From Opitutia bacterium UBA4654 (lineage in GTDB: Bacteria; Verrucomicrobiota; Verrucomicrobiia; Opitutales; Intestinicryptomonadaceae), in assembly GCA_002405555.1 (NCBI GenBank), contig DHMA01000099.1, positions 1 to 5,485 of the forward strand: DNA of 5,485 bases, read 5' to 3'. Below the pieces are notes generated by a model that saw nothing but the letters and a program-made list of their open reading frames with translations, made no database searches and was not told the origin of the DNA. Below are positions 1 through 5,485 of the stretch, one piece after another. How positions within the stretch are numbered: position 1 is the first letter of the stretch; every line of letters starts with the position of its first letter. The position numbers were made by a program, and so were the translations under genes.

Positions 1-472
1 CACGAAAAACAAGCTCTTCGACTCAATCGACACCGTAAAGCACACCGGCCCCGCCGTGAAGCTCCTGCTGCTCGACGAAACCGAGCCGTCGCACTTCGGC
101 TGCGTTACGTATGTTGACAACACCCTGAACGCGTCGTCAATCGAGCTTAGGGCGGAGATTTCGAACGACAAAAAACAGCTCTACCCCGGAATGTTCGCGA
201 AAATCCTCCTGCGGGCGGGCGAACCCGTCGAGCACATGCTCGTGCCCGAAGCGGCGGTAGGCACCGACCTCGTCGGCAGGTATGTAATGGTGGTAAACGA
301 CAAGGACATCGCCGAATACCGCGCGGTTGCGGTCGGCGAACTTTTCGGGAACAAGCGGATAATACTCGACGGGCTGAAAGCCTCCGACCGCGTCGTGGTA
401 AGCGGGCTGCACAGGGCAACGCCGCACAGCAAAGTTAAACCCGTGAAAAGCGCGGAGTCCGAAAATAAATGA
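1..472 (+). CDS. RND efflux periplasmic adaptor subunit (membrane fusion protein), 3' part
   Basis: This is the C-terminal part of an AcrA/MexE-type adaptor, the periplasmic protein that joins an RND permease to an outer-membrane channel. The reading frame is open from base 2, so the gene begins left of the window; the GTG at 56 is internal and not a real start. About 156 residues are visible. They cover the end of the beta-barrel domain, with the family's LRAEISN...YPGMF stretch (around 149-196), then the membrane-proximal domain with LVPEAAV (239-259), GRYVMVV (275-295) and GLKASDRVVVSGL (371-409), which match the usual 'vvPe.AV', 'GryVfVV' and 'GLkaGdrVVvsGl' signatures. The short charged tail is typical. 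The N-terminal signal or lipobox, the lipoyl domain and the coiled-coil hairpin are outside the window. The stop overlaps the permease start, so both belong to one operon. Family assignment is confident; substrate is unknown. Confidence 0.93.
   Translation, partial: TKNKLFDSIDTVKHTGPAVKLLLLDETEPSHFGCVTYVDNTLNASSIELRAEISNDKKQLYPGMFAKILLRAGEPVEHMLVPEAAVGTDLVGRYVMVVNDKDIAEYRAVAVGELFGNKRIILDGLKASDRVVVSGLHRATPHSKVKPVKSAESENK
454..472 (+). promoter_or_regulatory. Ribosome binding site and ATGA stop/start overlap of the pump genes
   Basis: The permease ATG (469-471) overlaps the adaptor TGA (470-472) in an ATGA arrangement. A GGAG core lies at 454-457, 11 bases before the ATG, a little farther than ideal. 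Seen directly: the 4-base overlap. Inferred: translational coupling, which would keep adaptor and permease synthesis in step. Confidence 0.75.
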
Positions 473-3400
473 AATTTTCGCATTTCTTCATAGACCGCCC
501 GATTTTCGCGGGGGTAATATCAATCATCATAACGTTCGTCGGCGCGCTCGCGTACCTCGGTCTTCCGATTACCCAGTACCCTAACATTTCGCCGCCGACA
601 ATCGTGGTCTACGGAACGTACAAGGGCGCGTCGCCCGAAGTCATAATGGACACGACAATCGCGCCGCTCGAACAGCAGCTCAACGGCGTGGAGGGCATGG
701 CGTACATGAGCAGTCTGGCGCGTCCGAACGGCTCGTGGAACATCATCATCACGTTCGAGACGGGCGTGGACGTGAATCTTGCACAGATTCTGGTGCAAAA
801 CAAGGTAATGCAGGCGCAAAACCGCGTGCCCAAGGAAGTGCGCGACATCGGCATAAACGTAAAGAAACGCTCGCCCGACATTCTGCTTACAATCAACCTT
901 TTCTCGCCCAACGGCACGCGCGACAAAGTGTACCTTTCAAACTACGCAATCACGCAGTTGCAGGACAGGCTCTCGCGCGTGTACGGCGTGAGCGAATTCA
1001 CGACGTTCGGGTCGAAGGAATACAGCATGCGCATTTGGCTCGACCCCGACAGGCTCGCGGCGGTCAACCTCTCGCCCATGCAGGTGATTTCGGCGTTGCA
1101 GGAGCAGAACAAGCAGGTCGCCGCGGGCAGCCTCAACAAACCGCCGCTCGAAACGGGCGCGGCGTTCGAGCTTCTCATCAACGCGCAGGGCAGACTTTCC
1201 ACCGAAAAGGAGTTCGGCGAAATCATCGTAAAATACCAGCCCGACGGACGCATAGTGCACCTGCGCGACATCGCGCGAGTAGAGCTTGGCGCGTACGACT
1301 ACGAGAACGAATCTTTCGTCAACTTGAAGCCGTCGGTTACGCTCGGCATGTACCAGCTCCCCGGAACAAACGCAATCGAGACCGTCAAGAGAATCCGCGC
1401 CGAGCTTGCGGAGATGAAAAAGGGCTTCCCCGACGACGTGGACTACGCAATCAGCTACGACGCCACGGAATACGTCAAAGACTCAATCAACGCCGTCTAC
1501 CGCTCGATTTTCGAGGCGGTTGTGCTGGTGGTGTTCGTGGTGCTTCTGTTCCTGCAAAACTGGCGCGCGGCAGTGATTCCGCTGTTCGCGATTCCCGTTT
1601 CGCTCGTGGGAACGTTCTTCTTCATGTACCTGTTCGGGTTCTCTATTAACAACCTTTCGCTGTTCGGCTTGGTGCTCGCAATCGGCATCGTCGTTGACGA
1701 CGCAATCGTCGTCGTCGAAAACGTGGAACGCAACATGCGCGACGGTCTCGACGCTAAGGAGGCGACGAAAAAGGCGATGACGCAGGTGCAGGGCGCGTTG
1801 ATTGCAATCGTGCTCGTGCTTTCGAGCGTGTTCATTCCGACGGCGTTCATCGAGGGCATTTCGGGGCAGTTCTACCGCCAGTTCGCGCTGACGGTGGCGT
1901 CGAGCACGATAATTTCGGGGCTTGTGTCCTTCACACTGACCCCCGCGCTCTGCGCCCTCTTCCTCAAAGACGGGCACGCCGAAAAACGCGGAGTCTTCGA
2001 CATCGCGTGGCACTACACGATAGGATACCCCCTGCGCTGGTTCAACGCGGGCTTCGACTTCACCGCGTCCGCATACGGAAAGCTCGTGAAGCTGCTGCTC
2101 AAATGCGCAATCCTCATGGTGCTTGTCTATTTCGGGCTTCTGTGGGCTACGGTAAACCTCTTCAAGGAAACGCCGTCGGGCTTCATTCCCAAACAGGACA
2201 GGGGCTTTTTCAGCGCAAGGTTCGAGCTTCCCGCGGGCGCAAGCTTCGAGAGAACGCTCAACGTGATGGACAAGGCGGGCAAAATTCTCGACAAGGAAAT
2301 GAAGGGCACGCGGCTTCTGACGACAATCGCGGGCGACAAAATGTCGAACTTGGGACGCGCCTCGTTCAGGCTCGAAGACAAGCGCGGACGCGACGAAAAG
2401 GGCGAAGACCTCGAAACGCTCATGAAGCTTGCCAACAAAATCCTCAACGAGAACATCACCGAGGCTAAAATCAACCTCTACACGCCCGCGGTAGTGCCGG
2501 GAATGGCGTCGGGCGGCGACATCAAGTTCCAGCTGCAAGACAGGGCGGGACTGGGCTTCGGGGCAATCGAAAAATACAAAAACATAATGATTGCCGAAAT
2601 GGAGAAATTGCCGTGCATTTCAAGCGCGTACTCCACATTCAAACTTACCAACCCGCAACTGTACATCGACATCGACCGCGAGCGCGCGCAAAAGCTCAAC
2701 CTCTCGATTGGCGACATCTTCACCACAATGCAGTACAACCTCGGCGCGGTGTACGTCAACGACTTCAACATTCTCGGACGCGTCTACCGCGTAATGGCGC
2801 AGGCGGAGGGCGGCAACAGGCGCGACATCGCCGACGTCTACAAGCTGAAAATCCCCAACACGCGCGGCGAAAACGTGCAGCTTGGGTCGCTTGCGAGCAT
2901 TCGCAGATATGTGGGGCCGAACGGGCTTTCGCGCTACAACCTCTACCTTACGTCGGACATTCTCGGAAACGTCGCAAAGGGCTACACCACGGGCGAGGCA
3001 ATCGGCGAGGTTGAGGCAATCGCCGCGCGGGTACTTCCGCAGGGAATGGGCATCGAGTGGACGGACATCGCATACGAAGAGAAAAAGGCGGGCAACACAT
3101 CGGTCTACATCTTTGCGATTTGCGCAATATTCGTCTTCCTGCTGCTTTCCGCGCTCTACGAAAGCTGGACAATTCCGCTGTCGGTAATACTCATAGTGCC
3201 GCTCGTGATTTTCTTCGCGCTGCTCGGCATAAACTACCGCGGGTTCGGAAACGACCTCATGGCGCAAATCGGCTTCGTGGTGCTAATCGGGCTTGCGTGC
3301 AAAAACGCGATTCTCATCGTCGAATTCGCAAAACAGCGCGAAGACAAGGGCGAAACGCTCCAACACGCCCTCGCAATGGCGTCGCAAAACAGACTACGCC

Positions 3401-3603
3401 CCATCATGATGACGTCGTTTGCGTTCATATTCGGCGTAGTGCCGCTCGCCTACGGAATGGGGCCGGGGTGCGAACTCCGCCAACCGCTGGGGACTTCGGT
3501 AATGTTCGGAATGGTCGGCGTTACGCTCTTGGGCTGCATTATGACGCCCGTGTTCTACTACATAGTGCGCAGGCTATTCGGACACCCGAAGCTCGAAAAA
3601 TAA
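469..3603 (+). CDS. RND multidrug efflux permease (HAE-1 family, MexF/AcrB-like)
   Basis: This is a complete 1044-residue inner-membrane proton/drug antiporter of the hydrophobe/amphiphile efflux family, close to the usual length of about 1030-1060. It starts with the family N-terminus FFIDRPIFAGVI followed by LPITQYPNISPP. The order is TM1 (about 9-30), the first periplasmic porter/docking loop (about 35-340), TM2-TM6 (about 343-497), TM7 (about 543-565), the second periplasmic loop (about 570-870) and TM8-TM12 (about 878-1034). The proton relay is intact: D410 and D411 in GIVVDDAIVVVENVER (TM4), K945 in GLACKNAILIVEFAK (TM10), and R975 and T982 in RLRPIMMTS (TM11), corresponding to AcrB D407, D408, K940, R971 and T978. 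The stretches YLSNYAI, YSMRIWLDPDRLAAVNL and LQEQNKQVAAGSL, and the C-terminal GTSVMFGMVGVTLLG, resemble the MexF/OqxB/BepE branch more than AcrB, from memory of those families. The upstream overlapping adaptor is its partner. Substrate cannot be read from the sequence. Confidence 0.97.
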   Translation: MKFSHFFIDRPIFAGVISIIITFVGALAYLGLPITQYPNISPPTIVVYGTYKGASPEVIMDTTIAPLEQQLNGVEGMAYMSSLARPNGSWNIIITFETGVDVNLAQILVQNKVMQAQNRVPKEVRDIGINVKKRSPDILLTINLFSPNGTRDKVYLSNYAITQLQDRLSRVYGVSEFTTFGSKEYSMRIWLDPDRLAAVNLSPMQVISALQEQNKQVAAGSLNKPPLETGAAFELLINAQGRLSTEKEFGEIIVKYQPDGRIVHLRDIARVELGAYDYENESFVNLKPSVTLGMYQLPGTNAIETVKRIRAELAEMKKGFPDDVDYAISYDATEYVKDSINAVYRSIFEAVVLVVFVVLLFLQNWRAAVIPLFAIPVSLVGTFFFMYLFGFSINNLSLFGLVLAIGIVVDDAIVVVENVERNMRDGLDAKEATKKAMTQVQGALIAIVLVLSSVFIPTAFIEGISGQFYRQFALTVASSTIISGLVSFTLTPALCALFLKDGHAEKRGVFDIAWHYTIGYPLRWFNAGFDFTASAYGKLVKLLLKCAILMVLVYFGLLWATVNLFKETPSGFIPKQDRGFFSARFELPAGASFERTLNVMDKAGKILDKEMKGTRLLTTIAGDKMSNLGRASFRLEDKRGRDEKGEDLETLMKLANKILNENITEAKINLYTPAVVPGMASGGDIKFQLQDRAGLGFGAIEKYKNIMIAEMEKLPCISSAYSTFKLTNPQLYIDIDRERAQKLNLSIGDIFTTMQYNLGAVYVNDFNILGRVYRVMAQAEGGNRRDIADVYKLKIPNTRGENVQLGSLASIRRYVGPNGLSRYNLYLTSDILGNVAKGYTTGEAIGEVEAIAARVLPQGMGIEWTDIAYEEKKAGNTSVYIFAICAIFVFLLLSALYESWTIPLSVILIVPLVIFFALLGINYRGFGNDLMAQIGFVVLIGLACKNAILIVEFAKQREDKGETLQHALAMASQNRLRPIMMTSFAFIFGVVPLAYGMGPGCELRQPLGTSVMFGMVGVTLLGCIMTPVFYYIVRRLFGHPKLEK

Positions 3604-3622
3604 ACCCGACAGCAAGACTTTC

Positions 3623-3657
3623 AAGACGCTTCCGTTTCACGGCGGCGTCTTTTTTTT
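3623..3657 (+). terminator. Rho-independent terminator of the pump operon
   Basis: The perfect 7-bp arms AAGACGC (3623-3629) and GCGTCTT (3645-3651) can pair. An inner CCG/CGG pairing can shorten the loop, and a run of eight T (3650-3657) follows. It begins 20 bases after the permease stop and has a classical intrinsic terminator layout, so the operon probably ends with the permease. Confidence 0.88.
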
Positions 3658-3820
3658 GAGAAAATCGGAAGCAAAAAACGCTCAAACGATTTACCGCGCT
3701 AACAATTATCGTAAAAATTTTCTAAAAAAACCCAAAAACGCAAAATGTTCAGAATGGGCGTGTGCTAAAACACATCGTCGCCGCCGAATTAAAAAAAATC
3801 CACAAAAAGAGAGTTTTACG

Positions 3821-3849
3821 TTGACACTTTGTACAAAATCCGCTGTCAT
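3821..3849 (+). promoter_or_regulatory. Candidate sigma-70-type promoter of the TetR regulator
   Basis: A perfect TTGACA -35 box (3821-3826) is followed after 17 bases by TGTCAT (3844-3849), which matches the TATAAT -10 consensus at four of six positions. Transcription would begin near 3856, giving a leader of about 60 bases. A-tracts immediately upstream (3791-3808) could act as an UP element. The weak -10 box keeps this a candidate; TATTAT at 3893-3898 is an alternative -10 but lacks a fair -35 and would start almost on the ribosome binding site. Confidence 0.55.
3828..3837. promoter_or_regulatory. 10-bp palindrome TTTGTACAAA, possible TetR operator
   Basis: TTTGTACAAA is a perfect inverted repeat placed inside the -35/-10 spacer of the regulator's promoter, where TetR-family repressors often bind to block RNA polymerase. 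A related half-site, AGTACAAGG (3902-3910), recurs at the ribosome binding site. Seen directly: palindrome and position. Inferred: autoregulation. It is shorter than most TetR-family operators, and flanking symmetry is lost beyond 10 bp. Confidence 0.4.
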
Positions 3850-3906
3850 AGATACCATTCCGATAGTTTTCACGGAAAAGAATCAAACAGCATATTATAC
3901 AAGTAC

Positions 3907-3912
3907 AAGGGA
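3907..3912 (+). promoter_or_regulatory. Ribosome binding site fixing the regulator start
   Basis: AAGGGA lies 6 bases before the ATG at 3919. It decides the start: the in-frame TTG at 3829, which would add 30 residues, lies within the promoter spacer and has no comparable site. Confidence 0.75.
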
Positions 3913-3918
3913 ACTATT

Positions 3919-4641
3919 ATGACAAAAAACCATTCCGCGCGTAAGGGCGCGAACATTCAGGGAACAAGAAAAAGAAGACAACTCCTCGAAGCGGCGGGCA
4001 AGGCGTTCGCCAACGGAGGCTATGCGGGAACGACAATCCGCGACATTGCGGAAATCGCAAACGTACAGCCCAGCGCGCTCATCTACCACTTCGACAACAA
4101 GGAAAACCTCTTCCGCGCGACCCTCCGCTACCACATCATCGAAAACGCGAACCTCGAAAAAATCGGCGAAGAATTCGACAACGTAGACGTAAACAATCCG
4201 CAGACTTTTTCCGACGCCCTCTACGCGGCGACAAAGCGCATAATCGGCGCGTTCCACGGCCCGCGCGGCAAAGTTCCGCACCTGCTCGGCCTCGTGATTG
4301 CAATGCTCACAAACGGCGACAAGGAAACAAGCAGAATGGTCATGAAGCTCGGCGCGGACGCAATGGAAAAGGCGTGCACACTGCTCTCGAAAATCCGCCC
4401 CGAACTCACCGCGACCGACACGTTCTGGTGGAGACACCTCTACTGGGCGCAGATTTTCTACACGCTCTACGGCGAACCGATTTTGCTCGCCCGCATGTCC
4501 GAAAAGAAATACCCGCGCGAATTCCTCGACGCCCTCGCGCTCAGAATCACGACATCGTGCTGCATGCGCTTCAACCTGCCCGCCCCCAACGGCTCCGCAC
4601 CGTGGGAACTGGGCAAAACGTCGGAAGCGGCGGAGGAATAA
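3919..4641 (+). CDS. TetR/AcrR-family transcriptional regulator
   Basis: This is a complete 240-residue one-component DNA-binding regulator, slightly longer than the usual 190-220. After a basic N-terminal arm (about 1-20, rich in K/R) comes the TetR_N domain. RRQLLEAAGKAFANGGYAG forms helix 1 and its turn, and TTIRDIAEIANVQPSALIYHF (about 38-58) forms the helix-turn-helix, followed by the hallmark NKENLF (60-65). The rest (about 70-220) is the less conserved ligand-binding and dimerisation domain, with an aromatic-rich stretch FWWRHLYWAQIFYTLYGEP (169-187) that could line the effector pocket. The overall form recalls regulators with larger C-terminal domains such as CecR/YbiH, but I cannot confirm that. 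It has its own promoter and terminator, lies in the same direction 315 bases after the pump genes, and is a plausible pump repressor responding to a pump substrate. That role is inferred from position only. Confidence 0.93.
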   Translation: MTKNHSARKGANIQGTRKRRQLLEAAGKAFANGGYAGTTIRDIAEIANVQPSALIYHFDNKENLFRATLRYHIIENANLEKIGEEFDNVDVNNPQTFSDALYAATKRIIGAFHGPRGKVPHLLGLVIAMLTNGDKETSRMVMKLGADAMEKACTLLSKIRPELTATDTFWWRHLYWAQIFYTLYGEPILLARMSEKKYPREFLDALALRITTSCCMRFNLPAPNGSAPWELGKTSEAAEE

Positions 4642-4662
4642 CACCGCAAACCGAGACAGAGC

Positions 4663-4698
4663 AAAGACGGACACCCGCAAAGGGCGTCCGTTTTTTTT
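4663..4698 (+). terminator. Rho-independent terminator after the regulator
   Basis: The arms ACGGACACCC (4667-4676) and GGGCGTCCGT (4682-4691) pair over 10 positions with one A/C mismatch around a GCAAA loop. Eight T (4691-4698) follow, and upstream A residues can extend the stem into the T-run. It starts about 20 bases after the regulator stop. An alternative pairing of CCGCAAA (4675-4681) with TTTGCGG (4696-4702) overlaps it. Confidence 0.88.
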
Positions 4699-4744
4699 GC
4701 GGAACGGGCGCGGTCGGGCGGATACTAATAATATTCGATAGAAA

Positions 4745-4775
4745 AAGCTTGAATACGGCGGGCAAAACTTGAATA
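4745..4775. repeat. Pair of 11-bp direct repeats upstream of the acidic-protein gene
   Basis: AAGCTTGAATA (4745-4755) and AAACTTGAATA (4765-4775) differ at one base and are 20 bases apart, about two helical turns, in the 160-base gap before the gene at 4802. Each contains TTGAAT, a fair -35 box. For the first, AATAGT (4772-4777) lies 17 bases on and matches TATAAT at four of six positions. They may be a promoter element or a binding site for a regulator acting on one DNA face. The evidence is only spacing and similarity. Confidence 0.35.
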
Positions 4776-4801
4776 GTCCGCATTAGATTTTTTGACTTAT
4801 T

Positions 4802-5485
4802 ATGGCGAAAACTTCACCCAAACTTACGCGCTGCAAAATCAGACTCGGCAAAGACCTCAACTGGTGGGTCACCGAAACAAACGACAAAATCAACTGGGAC
4901 ATCGACGGACTCAGCGTCATCGACCCCCGACAGGCGGCGCACCTGCTCGACACCCTCGACGGACTCCGCGAATACGGGCTTGACGACTCGCTCGTGGAAA
5001 AGGCGTTCATTCCCTTCGCAATCGAATCGAAAACCGCCGACAACGACGTGAAAATAGTCCGCACCGACGACTCCGTTTTCGATGCCGACGAACAGCAGCT
5101 CTTCCTCCTGCCCGACATTCTCGACGACGAACGCTCGGCATACGCGGAATTTCTCGACCACATCACGAAGTTGCAGGTCAAAATGCTCAACGACACATTC
5201 CACTTCGAAAAGGACGTGGCGATTGAAGACCTCGAAGAGGAAATCCGCGAAAACTATTCGAACGACTACATGGAAGGGCGGGCAATCCACGTCTTCCACG
5301 AAGTTATGGACATTCTCGAATACGTCCCCGAAGGGTACTCGCTCGAAGACGACGACGAGGACGAAGAGGACAAAAAATCCGAAGACGAGGAAACCTACGA
5401 CGAAATCGAAGACCTCGAAGAGGACATTCTCGAATACGTCCCCGAAGGGTACTCGCTCGAAGACGACGACGAGGACGAAGAGGAC
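4802..5485 (+). CDS. Acidic repeat-containing protein of unknown function, 5' part
   Basis: An open frame of 228 codons starts at ATG 4802 and runs off the right edge without a stop. I do not recognise the family. An in-frame TGA at 4793 and no other start codon make this ATG the natural start, although no clear Shine-Dalgarno sequence precedes it (the leader is T-rich). The N-terminus (MAKTSPKLTRCKIRLG) is basic and not a signal peptide, and there is no membrane segment, so a cytoplasmic protein is likely. Residues 19-140 look like a normal globular part, with NWWVTETNDKINWDIDG and a predicted helix around 43-60. From about 141 the chain becomes extremely acidic. IEDLEEEI (141-148) is echoed by IEDLEEDI (202-209), and a 38-residue unit at 170-207, with 22 D/E and only two K, starts again at 208. 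Codon use resembles the neighbouring genes, so recent transfer is not evident. The preceding terminator suggests an independent transcript unrelated to the pump. Confidence 0.8.
   Translation, partial: MAKTSPKLTRCKIRLGKDLNWWVTETNDKINWDIDGLSVIDPRQAAHLLDTLDGLREYGLDDSLVEKAFIPFAIESKTADNDVKIVRTDDSVFDADEQQLFLLPDILDDERSAYAEFLDHITKLQVKMLNDTFHFEKDVAIEDLEEEIRENYSNDYMEGRAIHVFHEVMDILEYVPEGYSLEDDDEDEEDKKSEDEETYDEIEDLEEDILEYVPEGYSLEDDDEDEED
5308..5485 (+). repeat. 114-bp in-frame tandem repeat, second copy cut by the window edge
   Basis: Bases 5308-5371 recur exactly at 5422-5485, a 64-bp identity at an offset of 114 bases (38 codons), so the frame is kept. The repeated peptide begins DILEYVPEGYSLE and continues into an uninterrupted D/E run; the unit closes with a K/S/E/D spacer and IEDLEE. 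The second copy is cut by the window end, so its full length and the total copy number are unknown. A shorter 17-bp identity links 5225-5241 with 5408-5424 (encoding EDLEE), which may mark where the duplication arose. Confidence 0.9.

Larger units (their letters stand above)
3604..3918. other. AT-rich intergenic region between pump operon and regulator
   Basis: This 315-base gap holds the pump operon terminator at its left end and the regulator's promoter and ribosome binding site at its right end. In between it is conspicuously A-rich on the + strand. A-tracts lie at 3713-3717, 3724-3730, 3734-3738 and 3742-3745, then again at 3791-3798 and 3804-3808 just before the -35 box. Spacing within each group is near one helical turn, so intrinsic curvature or an UP-like promoter element is possible. 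I see no convincing gene here: the one open frame that spans it starts at a TTG inside the terminator T-run and runs across the promoter. Confidence 0.6.

Noticed and set aside
735..1649. 304-codon + strand open frame in another frame of the permease gene
   Set aside because: The composition is dominated by R, A, H and Q, with no family resemblance; it is a frame shadow of the permease.
1689..1716. Inverted CGTCG/CGACG and GTC triplet repetition inside the permease gene
   Set aside because: It is explained by the codons for the conserved VVDDAIVVVE motif of TM4.
1483..2538. 351-codon open frame on the minus strand inside the permease gene
   Set aside because: It lies wholly antisense to a permease with intact family motifs; its translation is rich in R, H and E with no recognisable domain, as expected from the complement of GC-rich codons.
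3761..3774. Small hairpin TGTG...CACA in the intergenic region
   Set aside because: Only 4 bp with an A-rich loop and no T-run; expected by chance.
3656..3922. 88-codon + strand open frame between permease and regulator
   Set aside because: It starts at TTG in the terminator T-run, has no ribosome binding site, crosses the regulator promoter and encodes a lysine-rich string expected from AT-rich non-coding DNA.
3895..4680. 261-codon minus-strand open frame over the regulator
   Set aside because: It is antisense to a clear TetR-family gene and crosses the regulator's start and part of its terminator, with no recognisable motif.
4814..5299. 161-codon minus-strand open frame opposite the acidic-protein gene
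   Set aside because: The + strand frame from 4802 has a natural start, codon use like the neighbouring genes and an in-frame 114-bp repeat; the minus frame is its V/F-rich complement (GAC and GAA read backwards).
5308..5485. CRISPR array as an explanation for the regular repeat
   Set aside because: The repeat is 64 bp or longer at 114-bp period, stays in frame within an acidic coding region, and its interval is also acidic coding sequence, not spacer-like.

Overview
The window looks like part of a Gram-negative (two-membrane) bacterial chromosome: the main cargo is a tripartite RND efflux pump, which needs an outer membrane, and the genes are fairly GC-rich while the gaps are AT-rich. I cannot place the organism from sequence alone. 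The codon style and the uncommon acidic protein would fit an environmental or gut lineage such as the PVC group, but that is a guess.

All four genes read on the + strand. From 1 to 472 lies the 3' part of a periplasmic adaptor (membrane fusion protein). Its stop overlaps the start of a complete 1044-residue RND inner-membrane permease (469-3603), so the two form a translationally coupled pump operon. A Rho-independent terminator (3623-3657) closes it. No outer-membrane channel gene is seen downstream; it would have to be upstream or elsewhere.

An AT-rich, A-tract-bearing gap (3604-3918) carries a promoter candidate with a perfect TTGACA box and a 10-bp palindrome in its spacer. It leads into a complete 240-residue TetR/AcrR-type regulator (3919-4641), followed by its own terminator (4663-4698). 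The regulator is the obvious candidate for controlling the pump, but it is co-oriented and downstream, not divergent from the pump as acrR is from acrAB. The palindrome sits in the regulator's own promoter, which suggests autoregulation.

A 160-base gap with an 11-bp near-perfect direct repeat precedes a gene of unknown function that starts at 4802 and runs off the right edge. Its product is strongly acidic towards the visible C-terminal end and contains a 38-residue unit (114 bp) whose first 64 bp recur exactly at the very end of the window. This is the most unusual part of the window: probably a tandem-repeat acidic tail, with the sequence possibly ending there because an assembler could not cross the repeat.
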